From Cognaticolwellia aestuarii (lineage in GTDB: Bacteria > Pseudomonadota > Gammaproteobacteria > Enterobacterales > Alteromonadaceae), in the NCBI RefSeq assembly GCF_002000025.1, contig NZ_MUZV01000001.1:541869-605868 (forward strand): a stretch of 64,000 nucleotides of DNA, in the 5' to 3' direction. Positions 9,334 through 18,124 of this stretch are shown one piece after another. The translations under genes and the position numbers were made by a program. Every line of letters starts with the position of its first letter. The stretch's first letter is position 1. The notes below the pieces were generated by a model. It was not told the DNA's origin. It ran no database searches and saw nothing but the letters and a program-made list of their open reading frames with translations.

Positions 9334-11184
9334 CTATCCGTTTTGACAAACCACCACATTACGACCTAAACCTTTCGCTTCATACAGCATAGTATCGGCC
9401 TCTGCAATGGCCGAAGCTAAATTTTCAAAGCCTTCAGCGCTTACTACACCAATACTAATGCTAACTGAAAAATCAATAAAGAATGCTTTAGCATTTTCCT
9501 CAACTTTAACTCTTATTTCTTCAGCAAGCGCTTTTGCTGAATTAATCGACAAACCTTTAGCCATAATAATAAATTCATCGCCGCCCAAACGGCCAAACTC
9601 GCATTCTTTAGTTAAGCAACTTTGTGTTTGATTAACAATAAAGTTGATAACTTGATCACCAACATGATGCCCTTGGCCGTCATTAACTAGCTTAAAATTG
9701 TCAATGTCGAAAAGTAATACAGCTAAACATTCTGATTTAACCTTTGCTTGTTTGAATAACAAGTCACCTTTTTCTAGAATATAGCGTCGATTAGCAATTC
9801 CTGTTAATACATCGGTACACGCTAGTTTTTTAAATTTACGTCTATTTCTAAGTAAATACCTGATAAGCATCATCATCAAAATTAACGCAACAACACTAAA
9901 AGCCAGAAGCTGCCATGTACGCTCTTGTACTACTTGCTGATTGATCAATTGCAGCTGTTGAATTTTAATTTTTTGGTTTAATAACTTTTTATCTAACGCA
10001 TTAGTATTTTGACGATTCAACAAGGTGTTCACATGCATAGTATGCTTTAAAAATAAGCGCCGTTCGGTTATTTCATGATCTAGCTGTAATAAAAACTGAT
10101 CTCGACTTTGAGCATAATCACCATTAGCGTATGCTACTGTCGCTAGTACCCCTGCATCTTTAATTACGTAATCAGGAAAAAATTGCTTTAACTCTGTATA
10201 CATTAACCGAACTTTCTCAGTTTGGTTATTTCTTAAATAGAGCAAAATTAGCTGTTGATAACTTTGCTTTATAAAAAATATCTCTTGCGTATATTTGCGA
10301 AGCTGCAGCGATTTTTCAAAATAATTTATCGCTTTTGTCCAATGCTTATTTGCATTGGCTACTAAGCCAGCATTGTAATTCGCAAAAAAAATAAAATCTT
10401 CAAAAGCAGGTTGTTGCTTAGCCAACTGAAACATTTCATCAACGTGTTGTTGTGCTTGTGATAGTTCTAGACGCTCTATCGATGTTGCCACCAGACCATG
10501 TAACATATTAAACATGTCTTGGTAGTCATTCACACTGGCCCATTGCTCATAAGCAGTAGAGAGATATTCATTGGCTTGGTCATAAAGCTGATGATTACGA
10601 TAAAGGTTACCTGAGGCGTTATAGATCATCCCAAGAGTGTTAGCAGGCAGCTGATTTTCTTGTGCTAAAGCTAAAGCATCGTCGAGTAAAGCAAGGCCTT
10701 CTGACAATTGCATTTTTTTCTCTTTGAAACAAAAGGCATATTGTACTAATGCTCTAATTTTTACATCAACATCAATAATCCCCTTTGACACCGCTACCGC
10801 TAATTTTCGGTCAGGGCAATAAGACTCCACTTCAAAGTTAATGAGGTAATTTACATAGGAACGTTCAAGTAAGCTTTTTACCAGCATGGTACGTGTTGCA
10901 TCAGTGGCTGCTGATAACATATCAATTGATTTGCTAAAGGCATTTAACGCAGAGTTTAGCTGCTTATTTTCCTCAAACACCATACCAAGCTCGTGCTGAT
11001 ACTTTGCTTGCTCTAGTATCGAAGCTGTGGAAAAATCTGCTTTTATCGACTGTAAATATCGTAATTTTTCTGTGCTAGATAATGTTGTTAAGCGCTGCTC
11101 AACTGTCGACATTGTTTGACTAAATACATTAGATGAATAATACAGACAAATAAAATTCAGTAATATTACAAATATAAACCTCAT
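9334..11184 (-). CDS. TPR-containing membrane diguanylate cyclase
   Basis: A 616-residue protein predicted to make c-di-GMP from two GTP. It has an N-terminal signal segment (about 1-22), a long alpha-helical region with TPR-like repeats expected in the periplasm, one transmembrane helix (WQLLAFSVVALILMMMLIRY, roughly residues 420-440) and a cytosolic GGDEF domain. The active-site motif RLGGDEF is intact (about 534-538). The RxxD inhibitory site expected nine residues before GGDEF is absent, so product inhibition through that site is unlikely. It is a single gene; its specific signal is unknown. Confidence 0.88.
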   Translation of the reverse strand: MRFIFVILLNFICLYYSSNVFSQTMSTVEQRLTTLSSTEKLRYLQSIKADFSTASILEQAKYQHELGMVFEENKQLNSALNAFSKSIDMLSAATDATRTMLVKSLLERSYVNYLINFEVESYCPDRKLAVAVSKGIIDVDVKIRALVQYAFCFKEKKMQLSEGLALLDDALALAQENQLPANTLGMIYNASGNLYRNHQLYDQANEYLSTAYEQWASVNDYQDMFNMLHGLVATSIERLELSQAQQHVDEMFQLAKQQPAFEDFIFFANYNAGLVANANKHWTKAINYFEKSLQLRKYTQEIFFIKQSYQQLILLYLRNNQTEKVRLMYTELKQFFPDYVIKDAGVLATVAYANGDYAQSRDQFLLQLDHEITERRLFLKHTMHVNTLLNRQNTNALDKKLLNQKIKIQQLQLINQQVVQERTWQLLAFSVVALILMMMLIRYLLRNRRKFKKLACTDVLTGIANRRYILEKGDLLFKQAKVKSECLAVLLFDIDNFKLVNDGQGHHVGDQVINFIVNQTQSCLTKECEFGRLGGDEFIIMAKGLSINSAKALAEEIRVKVEENAKAFFIDFSVSISIGVVSAEGFENLASAIAEADTMLYEAKGLGRNVVVCQNG

Positions 11185-11227
11185 CGCCTATCACCTATAA
11201 TTTATAATTTATACAAAAATATAACTG

Positions 11228-12475
11228 TTAATCTCTAATTTGGCCATCCCCAAACACGACGAACTTTTCAGTAGTTAGCGCTGTGAGTCCCATTGGACCA
11301 AAAGCATGCAATTTACTTGTAGAAATACCAATTTCTGAACCTAATCCTAGTTGACCACCATCAGAAAAGCGTGAAGAAGCATTAACCATTACCACAGAAG
11401 AGTTAATACTACGGATAAAACACTGACTCCGCGTAATATCTTGTGTAACAATAACTTCGGTATGATCTGAACTATACATTTGAATATGCGAGATCGCTTG
11501 CGTAAAACTATCAACAACTTTTATCGCTATTTCTTGGGCCAAATATTCCGCATGATAATCTGCATTAGTTGCCAACACAGCACCAGGAAAGTAAGTTAAG
11601 CTTTGCTGACAAGCATGCACCTTTACTTGTGCGGGTTTTAACGCAAGCACAATTTTCGGCAATAACTCAGCCGCAATATCACCATGTACTAAAACGGTTT
11701 CTAATGAGTTGCAGGCACTCGGACGTTGCGTTTTACCATTAACAAGAATATTAATGGCTTTCGTAAAGTCAGCATATTTATCAATAAATAAATGACAAAC
11801 CCCTTTAAAGTGCTGAATAACAGGGATTTGGCTATGCTCTGTAACATAACTAATTAAGCCTTCGCCGCCACGAGGTATCACTAAATCGATACTCTCACGT
11901 TGCTTTAATAGCAATTCAATAACGCTACGGCTAGTATCTGGAATAACAGTAATACAGTTTTTATCAATATTAGCTTGCTCTAGCACTTGGTGTAGGCATG
12001 CCGCCAAAGCGATATTACTATGAATGGCTTCGGAGCCGCCGCGTAGAATAACAGCATTGCCCGATTTCAAGCATAACGCGGCCGACTCAGCGGTTACATT
12101 GGGCCGTGCCTCATAAATCATCGCAATAACACCTAATGGAATACGCATTTTTCCAACTTGTATACCGTTAGGTCGTAACGCCATATTATTAATATGGCCA
12201 ATCGGATCATCTAAACGAACAATCTCACGAATAGCATTAGCAATTTCATTAACGCCTTGCTCTGTGAGCTTAAGCCTATCAAGCATCGCAGGTGCTAAAC
12301 CTTTCGTTTGACCAGCGTTAACATCTTTGACATTTTCGCTGATAATCGCCGCACAATTGTCGACAATAGCATCCGCCATTTGCAGCAGTAAGCTATTTTT
12401 TTCAGCACTGGTTAACTGTGCTACGGTTAAGGCGGCCTGCTTGGCTAGTGCTGCACTTTTTGCAATATCAAACAT
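11228..12475 (-). CDS. proA: Gamma-glutamyl phosphate reductase
   Basis: Second enzyme of proline synthesis; it reduces glutamyl-5-phosphate to the semialdehyde with NADPH. It is about 415 residues, the usual length. The aldehyde dehydrogenase-fold motifs are present: RIPLGVIAMIYEARPN, and the catalytic cysteine in QRPSACNSLE (C255). I chose ATG 12475 over the in-frame GTG at 12484 because AGAG lies eight bases before it. It follows proB with an 18-base gap, so the two form an operon on the minus strand. Confidence 0.95.
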   Translation of the reverse strand: MFDIAKSAALAKQAALTVAQLTSAEKNSLLLQMADAIVDNCAAIISENVKDVNAGQTKGLAPAMLDRLKLTEQGVNEIANAIREIVRLDDPIGHINNMALRPNGIQVGKMRIPLGVIAMIYEARPNVTAESAALCLKSGNAVILRGGSEAIHSNIALAACLHQVLEQANIDKNCITVIPDTSRSVIELLLKQRESIDLVIPRGGEGLISYVTEHSQIPVIQHFKGVCHLFIDKYADFTKAINILVNGKTQRPSACNSLETVLVHGDIAAELLPKIVLALKPAQVKVHACQQSLTYFPGAVLATNADYHAEYLAQEIAIKVVDSFTQAISHIQMYSSDHTEVIVTQDITRSQCFIRSINSSVVMVNASSRFSDGGQLGLGSEIGISTSKLHAFGPMGLTALTTEKFVVFGDGQIRD

Positions 12476-12493
12476 ATTTTTCACTCTACACTA

Positions 12494-13609
12494 TTAGTTT
12501 CTAATGTTAGTTAACAGAACCATATCATCACGATGAATAACCACTTTACTTGGGCAGCACCCCAGCACAGTAGAGATCTCATCACTTTTCTTACCTTGAA
12601 TACGCTTTAAGTCACGATAATTGTATTGGCTAATACCTTTAGCGATACATTGCTGACTTTTACTATCGAAAACATCAATACAATCACCCACTTTAAAATT
12701 GCCACTAACCGCTGAGATACCTGATGGCAGCAGTGACGCACCTTGCTCGGTTAATGCCCTAACAGCCCCCAAATCTAACATCACCTTACCATTACTTTTT
12801 AAGGTGTGTTTTAACCAATGCTTACGCGCTCGTGTAGCTCCTTGTTGTGCAATAAAGTGGGTGCCGGGATTATCTCCTGATAAAAGCTGTTCAAACACTT
12901 CACCACGACTACCATTTAAAATATAGGTTTCGATACCATTTTCTACCGCTTTTTCAGCCGCTTGAATTTTTGTTTTCATGCCACCTGTAGCAATGTGATT
13001 ATTAGTCGCGCCAGCCAAGGCGTAAACAGAGTCATCTATTTTTGCTATTTCAGGAATTAACTTAGCTTGCGGATTTATACGTGGGTCTTGTTCAAACACA
13101 CCATCGACATCACTTAAAATAAATAAGCTATCAGCTTCACTCACTAATGCAACTAATGCCGCTAGGTTATCATTGTCGCCAACCTTTAATTCTTCAGTCG
13201 CTACCGTATCATTTTCATTAACAATGGGAATAACGCCATTTTCTAACAATATTCTTAAGGTGTTTTTAATATTGATGTAGCGTTGACGGTCTTTTAAGTC
13301 GCCATGTGTGATCAACAATTGGCTGCATGGTACATCAAAAAAGCGTTGCCAATTTGCCATCATTTGCATCTGACCAACCGAAGCCATCGCTTGTTTTGTC
13401 GGGATTGAGGGGTTAGGTGAACCGTGCGTAATCAAGCTTCTGCCAGCCGCAACACTACCAGAGGAGACCAAAATAATTTCTTTACCTGCTTGCTGACATT
13501 GAGTAATAAAGCGGGCAATAGCGAGTAGGTATTTACCGCTACAACCTTTAGCATCAGGAGATACTAAAGCACTGCCAACCTTTATTACTGCACGATTAAA
13601 TTTCATCAT
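12494..13609 (-). CDS. proB: Glutamate 5-kinase with C-terminal PUA domain
   Basis: First and feedback-regulated enzyme of proline synthesis; it phosphorylates glutamate with ATP. The 371 residues comprise an amino-acid-kinase domain (KVGSALVSPD at the N-terminus, NENDTVATEE and VGDNDNLAALVA for substrate binding, SDVDGVFEQDP) and a PUA domain in the last 100 residues or so. AGAGGATGAGTT precedes the double ATG at 13604-13609. It heads the proBA operon, with 439 bases of upstream non-coding DNA. Confidence 0.95.
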   Translation of the reverse strand: MMKFNRAVIKVGSALVSPDAKGCSGKYLLAIARFITQCQQAGKEIILVSSGSVAAGRSLITHGSPNPSIPTKQAMASVGQMQMMANWQRFFDVPCSQLLITHGDLKDRQRYINIKNTLRILLENGVIPIVNENDTVATEELKVGDNDNLAALVALVSEADSLFILSDVDGVFEQDPRINPQAKLIPEIAKIDDSVYALAGATNNHIATGGMKTKIQAAEKAVENGIETYILNGSRGEVFEQLLSGDNPGTHFIAQQGATRARKHWLKHTLKSNGKVMLDLGAVRALTEQGASLLPSGISAVSGNFKVGDCIDVFDSKSQQCIAKGISQYNYRDLKRIQGKKSDEISTVLGCCPSKVVIHRDDMVLLTNIRN

Positions 13610-14048
13610 AACTCATCCTCTTTAATATCTGCTTAGCTTGCCTTGAAAAGTGGTTGCTTTGCAATCACCTTTTGCACTTAATATAGACTTGTTTGCTATT
13701 TTCTACTGCTTAATAGCATTAGCACCACCAAGTCATTATTTTGCTAAGCTGAATTTTCAATTTGTTGCATTATAATCCTAAGCAATAAATTAATGGTGCG
13801 TTTTTATCCAATACAATATATCGTTCGCATGCACCAATTTATAAGCTCAATAAGGATAAATTAAGTAAAAGCTGGCAACTCAATTAGTGTTTTTGTGACT
13901 TTCATCACAATTAATAACGCCACCAACAATAAGCACATTCTCAGCTTGAGGTAATACTACTGAAATTTTTATCGATTTTTACTGAAAAAAAAGCGAAAAA
14001 ACATTAATATCCTTCTCAGCATTTGTCTTAATTGATTTTTGGTTTTAT
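13610..14048. other. Divergent intergenic region proB / acyltransferase
   Basis: 439 bases without a gene. It must hold the proBA promoter (minus strand) and the promoter of the acyltransferase/MscS pair (plus strand). The only site I can support is the CRP-like palindrome at 13894 and the -10 box downstream of it. The sequence is AT-rich and shows no repeats or conserved RNA structure that I recognise. Confidence 0.7.
13894..13957 (+). promoter_or_regulatory. CRP-type site and candidate class I promoter
   Basis: TGTGA-CTTTCA-TCACA at 13894-13909 has both CRP half-sites perfect with the canonical six-base spacer. A -10 candidate TAATAC at 13952-13957 has no good -35 and would start transcription near 13964, which places the CRP centre at about -62, the normal class I position. 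The first gene downstream is the acyltransferase at 14049. Confidence 0.55.
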
Positions 14049-14954
14049 ATGTTAAATTTTTTACCTAGCGCCATTACTGGCAGCCTTTCATTTTTACTCT
14101 ATATTATTAACACGCTGTTTTGGCTTGTACCGATATTGGTGTTTTCATTATGTAAAGCCTTAGTGCCTTGGGCTTTATGGCAAAAGTTTTTTAGTTATTT
14201 ATTGGATCAAATGGCCAGTAATTGGGTGCTATTAAACACCTTTAATCAAAAACTGTTCACCAAAACTAAAATGAATGTCACAGGTTTAGAAAAATTAAAA
14301 ATGAAAGACTGGTATTTGGTCATTAGTAACCACCAAAGCTGGGTTGATATTCTTGTATTACAAAGAATTTTGCATGGTCAAATCCCATTTTTAAAATTCT
14401 TTCTGAAAAAAGAACTCATCTATGTACCTTTCTTAGGGTTAGCTTGGTGGGCGCTCGACTTTCCTTTTATGAAACGCTACAGCCAACCTTTTTTAAAGAA
14501 AAATCCACACCTCAAAGGTAAAGACATAGAAACAACCAAAAAAGCCTGTGAAAAGTTCAAACACAAGCCCGTCAGTGTCATGAACTTCATTGAAGGAACA
14601 CGCTTTACCAACCAAAAACACCAAAAGCAGAATTCGCCATTTAACAGGCTATTAAAACCAAAAGCTGGCGGCATTGGCTTTGTCTTACAAGCAATGAAAG
14701 GTAATCTAAGTAAGGTCGTTAATGTCACCATTTATTATCCTGAGGGCATACCTACTTTTTTTGATTTTTTATCAGGCAAAGTTAAACAGGTGAATATTGC
14801 GATTGAAACACAAGATATTGATGATTCGCTTAAAGGTGATTACGTTAATGATCGCGCTTATAAGATACAGTTTCAAAAGTGGGTTAATCAATTATGGCTT
14901 GATAAAGACAAAAAAATGCTTCAGCTTGAAGAGCAAGCCAAAAAGGAAATGTAA
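14049..14954 (+). CDS. PlsC/YihG-type acyltransferase
   Basis: A 301-residue membrane-associated 1-acyl-glycerol-3-phosphate acyltransferase family protein. The N-terminal 50 residues are strongly hydrophobic. The catalytic HX4D motif appears in SNHQSWVD and the glycerol-phosphate binding motif in FIEGTRFT; a third family segment is KAGGIGFVL. The overall layout resembles E. coli YihG more than the shorter essential PlsC, so it is probably an accessory acyltransferase in membrane lipid remodelling. Its stop shares one base with the next gene's ATG (TAATG), so the two are translationally coupled. The CRP-like promoter at 13894 may control both. Confidence 0.85.
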   Translation: MLNFLPSAITGSLSFLLYIINTLFWLVPILVFSLCKALVPWALWQKFFSYLLDQMASNWVLLNTFNQKLFTKTKMNVTGLEKLKMKDWYLVISNHQSWVDILVLQRILHGQIPFLKFFLKKELIYVPFLGLAWWALDFPFMKRYSQPFLKKNPHLKGKDIETTKKACEKFKHKPVSVMNFIEGTRFTNQKHQKQNSPFNRLLKPKAGGIGFVLQAMKGNLSKVVNVTIYYPEGIPTFFDFLSGKVKQVNIAIETQDIDDSLKGDYVNDRAYKIQFQKWVNQLWLDKDKKMLQLEEQAKKEM

Positions 14955-16219
14955 TGCAAGCTATCATCAGCTCTTGGTTAACTGAACAAGGAATTCATGC
15001 ATCATACATAGCACTATGTGCTGATGTTATTGGCTTTGCACTTATTTTAGTATTATGCAGTATCAGCTTTTACATTGCGAAAAACTACGTACTGTTACTG
15101 ATCCATAAAGTTATAGTGGCATCAAAAAATACCTGGGATGATCTGTTATTTGATCATCAAGTATTTTCGCGGATTTCGCTGTTGGTACCTTTCGTTTTAC
15201 TCTTGCTACTCAGTCCCTTGCTATTAGCTCAAGATGCTTTACTTGCTAAGGTATTAATAGTAATTGCTAAAATCGGCCTTTGTTTTCAAATTGCTCGCAG
15301 CGTTAGCTCGGTACTTAACGTGATTAATAGCCTTTATCGGCAAACAGCAAGCGAACGTTATTTGCCCTTAAACTCAACCTTACAAGTGATTAAACTTGCG
15401 GTGTATTTAGTCGCTAGCATACTAGCGGTATCACTAGTACTCGATCGCTCTCCCCTTTATTTATTAAGTGGTTTAGGTGCACTGACGGCGGTATTAATAT
15501 TAGTTTTTCAAGATACGATTAAAGGTTTAGTTGCCAGTATACAAATTTCGGCGAACAAAATGGTCGCTCCTGGCGATTGGATTGAGTTACCGAAATATGG
15601 TGCGGATGGCGACGTGATTGAAATTGGCTTAAATACTGTCAAGGTAAAAAATTTCGATAATACCGTTACAACGGTACCGACATATGCCTTAACTAGTGGC
15701 TCATTTAAAAACTGGCGTGGCATGCTTAATTCTGGCGGTCGACGAATTAAGCGCGCTATTGTTATTGATGTCCGTAGTATTAAATTTTATAACCAAAAGC
15801 AGCTTGAGGAACTGAAGTCTGTGCAACTTATCAGTGACTACCTAGCAAAGAAGCAAGCTGAAATTAAACAAGAAACCGCTCAAGCTATTAGCAATAGTCC
15901 GTTAACAGCTGCAACTATAAATACTCGACAGTTAACCAATATTGGTACTTTTAGAGCTTATATTAATGCTTATTTAAAGCAGCATCGACATGTTCATCAT
16001 CAGATGACTTGCATGGTAAGACAACTTCCAGCTACTGAAGTTGGCTTACCGCTAGAGTTATATTTTTTCAGCAATGATCAAAACTGGGTGAACTACGAAG
16101 CTATCCAAGCCGATATTTTTGATCACCTCTATGCTGCTGCACCGCTGTTTGATTTAAGAGTTTTTCAACATCCAAGTGGCCATGATTGGCAAAGCTCAAA
16201 AGTTAACGCTGACGCATAA
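14954..16219 (+). CDS. MscS-family mechanosensitive channel (YbdG-like)
   Basis: A 421-residue inner-membrane protein with several N-terminal hydrophobic helices, a pore-lining segment around LLSGLGALTAVLILVFQDTIKGLVASIQI, and the conserved beta domain that follows (GDWIELP, GDVIEIGLNTVKVKNFDNT, PTYAL, NWRGM). The WRGM and C-terminal VGLPLELYFFS elements resemble the YbdG/MscM branch, a low-conductance tension-gated channel involved in osmotic response. It is coupled to the acyltransferase upstream, a pairing that suggests a membrane-stress role. Its last 17 bases overlap the convergent tesB 3' end. Confidence 0.88.
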   Translation: MQAIISSWLTEQGIHASYIALCADVIGFALILVLCSISFYIAKNYVLLLIHKVIVASKNTWDDLLFDHQVFSRISLLVPFVLLLLLSPLLLAQDALLAKVLIVIAKIGLCFQIARSVSSVLNVINSLYRQTASERYLPLNSTLQVIKLAVYLVASILAVSLVLDRSPLYLLSGLGALTAVLILVFQDTIKGLVASIQISANKMVAPGDWIELPKYGADGDVIEIGLNTVKVKNFDNTVTTVPTYALTSGSFKNWRGMLNSGGRRIKRAIVIDVRSIKFYNQKQLEELKSVQLISDYLAKKQAEIKQETAQAISNSPLTAATINTRQLTNIGTFRAYINAYLKQHRHVHHQMTCMVRQLPATEVGLPLELYFFSNDQNWVNYEAIQADIFDHLYAAAPLFDLRVFQHPSGHDWQSSKVNADA

Positions 16220-17060
16220 CTCCTTCCTGCATAGTTGAGGCAACCAGCAAGCCATCACGGTTAAATATTTGACCTCTTACTAAACCTCTGCCGCCACTAG
16301 CTGACGGGCTATCAATGCTATAGAGCAACCATTCATCTAAACGAAATGGGCGATGAAACCACATTGAGTGATCTATCGTTGCCAATTGAAAGTTTGGTTG
16401 CCAATAACTGACACCATGTGGAAACAGCGCGGTTGGCAAAAACGAGAAATCAGAGGTATAAGCAAGCAAGTAGGTATGAATGCGAAGGTCATCCGGCAGG
16501 CTGCCATTTGCCTTAATCCACATATAACACTTAGCCTCTGTTTTTTCAGGGTTGAGCCAATTATATTGCTTTACAGCCCTAGTCTCTATCGGCTTCTCAG
16601 AAAGAAACTTTCCGCGAATTGTTTCTGGAATAGCGGCTTGGTTTTCAAAAATAAAATCAGTATATGATTGTAAATCTTCAGGTCCTGGCACCGAAGGCAT
16701 TGTATCTTGATGATCAAAGCCTTGTTCTTGTTGTTGAAAAGAAGCTGTCATATAGAAAATAGCTTGGCCATTTTGAATTGCATTAACACGCCGAGTATTA
16801 AAGCTACGACCATCACGAATATTTTCGACTTGATATACCACAGGTTTACTGGCATCACCGGGTCGTAAAAAATAAGAATGTAAAGAATGCACATTATGCG
16901 TTACTGCAACAGTTTCTTGTGCAGCAGATAGCGCTTGGCCCATTACTTGACCACCAAATAAAGCTTTAAAACCTAAATCTTGGCTTTCGCCACGATAAAT
17001 GCCTTGCTCAATTCGTTCTAATTTTAATAACGCGGAAAGATCGTCTAATACCTGGCTCAT
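16203..17060 (-). CDS. tesB: Acyl-CoA thioesterase II
   Basis: A double hot-dog thioesterase that hydrolyses medium and long-chain acyl-CoA in the cytosol. The 285 residues match E. coli TesB (286). Characteristic segments are LFGGQVMGQALSAA, SLHSYFLRPG, AYTSDFSFLP and the C-terminal DHSMWFHRPF with SPSASGGRGL. It is a single gene; the 17-base tail overlap with the MscS-like gene is in opposite orientation. No promoter was identified in the 250-base upstream gap. Confidence 0.94.
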   Translation of the reverse strand: MSQVLDDLSALLKLERIEQGIYRGESQDLGFKALFGGQVMGQALSAAQETVAVTHNVHSLHSYFLRPGDASKPVVYQVENIRDGRSFNTRRVNAIQNGQAIFYMTASFQQQEQGFDHQDTMPSVPGPEDLQSYTDFIFENQAAIPETIRGKFLSEKPIETRAVKQYNWLNPEKTEAKCYMWIKANGSLPDDLRIHTYLLAYTSDFSFLPTALFPHGVSYWQPNFQLATIDHSMWFHRPFRLDEWLLYSIDSPSASGGRGLVRGQIFNRDGLLVASTMQEGVMRQR

Positions 17061-17230
17061 ACAAACATTTACTCTAATTAACCATGATTCAATAAAAAAG
17101 ATTATAACGTGCTATAACACTAAAAATAAGGTTATAAATATTAAAACTGTTGATACAAAAAATAATCACTACAAAGTAGCTTGCATTTTCAAGTGGCTTG
17201 GGTATATATGCATAAAATACAATTTTATAT

Positions 17231-17282
17231 GTTGATCTTAACAAAAATCTAATATAAATTCCCATAAGTGACTTAGATCACG
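17231..17282 (+). promoter_or_regulatory. Candidate promoter with a CRP-like palindrome
   Basis: GTTGAT (17231-17236) and TATAAA (17253-17258), 16 bases apart, form a possible promoter for the 84-residue gene. AGTGA-CTTAGA-TCACG at 17267-17282 is a near-canonical CRP-type palindrome. It would lie just after the predicted transcription start, so it could repress or act as a roadblock; alternatively it serves tesB on the other strand. Confidence 0.35.
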
Positions 17283-17310
17283 TTACACAACACTTTATAA
17301 AGAGGCCATT

Positions 17311-17565
17311 GTGCACGCAGTTCTTGACCGAGAAGTCTTACTAGAAAGACGTCAGTATTCACCTGAGCAATCAAGCTTATGGGATAAATTATCGTTGGCA
17401 CAGAAATTTGCCACCAGTAGCTTAACTCAATTTGGTTATGATCTTACGTTCATTCGTAGTAGCAAGTCAGGCAATATCGCGGTTTTGTTGTGTGATAATA
17501 ATGCCGCAACAATTTCTAATGATGGTGAAATAGACACTTCTCCCAATATCACTATTAGACCGTAA
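17311..17565 (+). CDS. Small uncharacterised protein, 84 residues
   Basis: The GTG start has AGAGG (17301-17305) five bases upstream, and a strong terminator follows the stop, so this is a real monocistronic gene. The product is soluble, with no signal peptide or membrane helix. Its N-terminal half is charged (DREVLLERRQYSPEQ), with a WDKLSLAQKFA helix; the C-terminal half contains an IAVLLCDNNAATIS strand pair and ends NITIRP. I do not recognise a named family, although its style is that of small conserved proteins of the Alteromonadales. Function unknown. Confidence 0.75.
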   Translation: MHAVLDREVLLERRQYSPEQSSLWDKLSLAQKFATSSLTQFGYDLTFIRSSKSGNIAVLLCDNNAATISNDGEIDTSPNITIRP

Positions 17566-17587
17566 CTTAGCACTTAACTAATGTGAT

Positions 17588-17613
17588 AAAACCGCCAAAA
17601 GGCGGTTTTTTTT
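17588..17613. terminator. Bidirectional terminator
   Basis: AAAACCGCC-aaaa-GGCGGTTTT followed by a T run on the plus strand and preceded by an A run, so it can work in both directions. It serves the 84-residue gene and the convergent membrane protein gene whose stop is at 17627. Confidence 0.88.
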
Positions 17614-17626
17614 ATTGCTTATCTCT

Positions 17627-18097
17627 CTATTTAGCTAATAGCAATGCTTCGACAAGCATAATAAAACCATTAATATTATTACTCGACCAAGCTCGCTTTA
17701 TTTCTTTGTTTGACTGGTTAATATAATTACTCAGCACCTTATAAGTGCCTTTTTGATGACCTTCATATACTTTTTTAATTGATGTCTGTAATTTACCTTT
17801 TGCTCGAACACTGTCGTTAAAAATAGTCGCGTAATTATTAATCATTGGCGCAATAATATCATGCATTTCAGTTTTATCATCCGAGGCGGACCGCAACGCA
17901 ATAAAGCGCTGCTTAACAATTTCCTCATTACGCTGAGCAATAATAGCCATCATATCAACATAGGCTTTATTCTCTTTTTTTGTTGCTGATATATCTCTTT
18001 TCATCAAAATAATTTCACGTTGCAAGTTTTCGGCCTTAAAGAAAAAGTAAATACTCACTGCAACAAACATTGCGATAATAGCTAAAACAAAAATCAT
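17627..18097 (-). CDS. Membrane-anchored coiled-coil protein of unknown function
   Basis: A 156-residue protein with an N-terminal transmembrane helix (MIFVLAIIAMFVAVSIYFFF) followed by a charged helical region (residues about 22-70) that looks like a coiled coil, then a mostly helical tail. No family recognised. It lies 27 bases downstream of the TPR/degenerate-GGDEF gene on the same strand, so they are probably co-transcribed and may work together, for example as a membrane partner. That functional link is inference only. The terminator at 17588 ends the unit. Confidence 0.7.
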   Translation of the reverse strand: MIFVLAIIAMFVAVSIYFFFKAENLQREIILMKRDISATKKENKAYVDMMAIIAQRNEEIVKQRFIALRSASDDKTEMHDIIAPMINNYATIFNDSVRAKGKLQTSIKKVYEGHQKGTYKVLSNYINQSNKEIKRAWSSNNINGFIMLVEALLLAK

Positions 18098-18124
18098 GAT
18101 TTTACCTGGGGTTAAATAGTTTAA

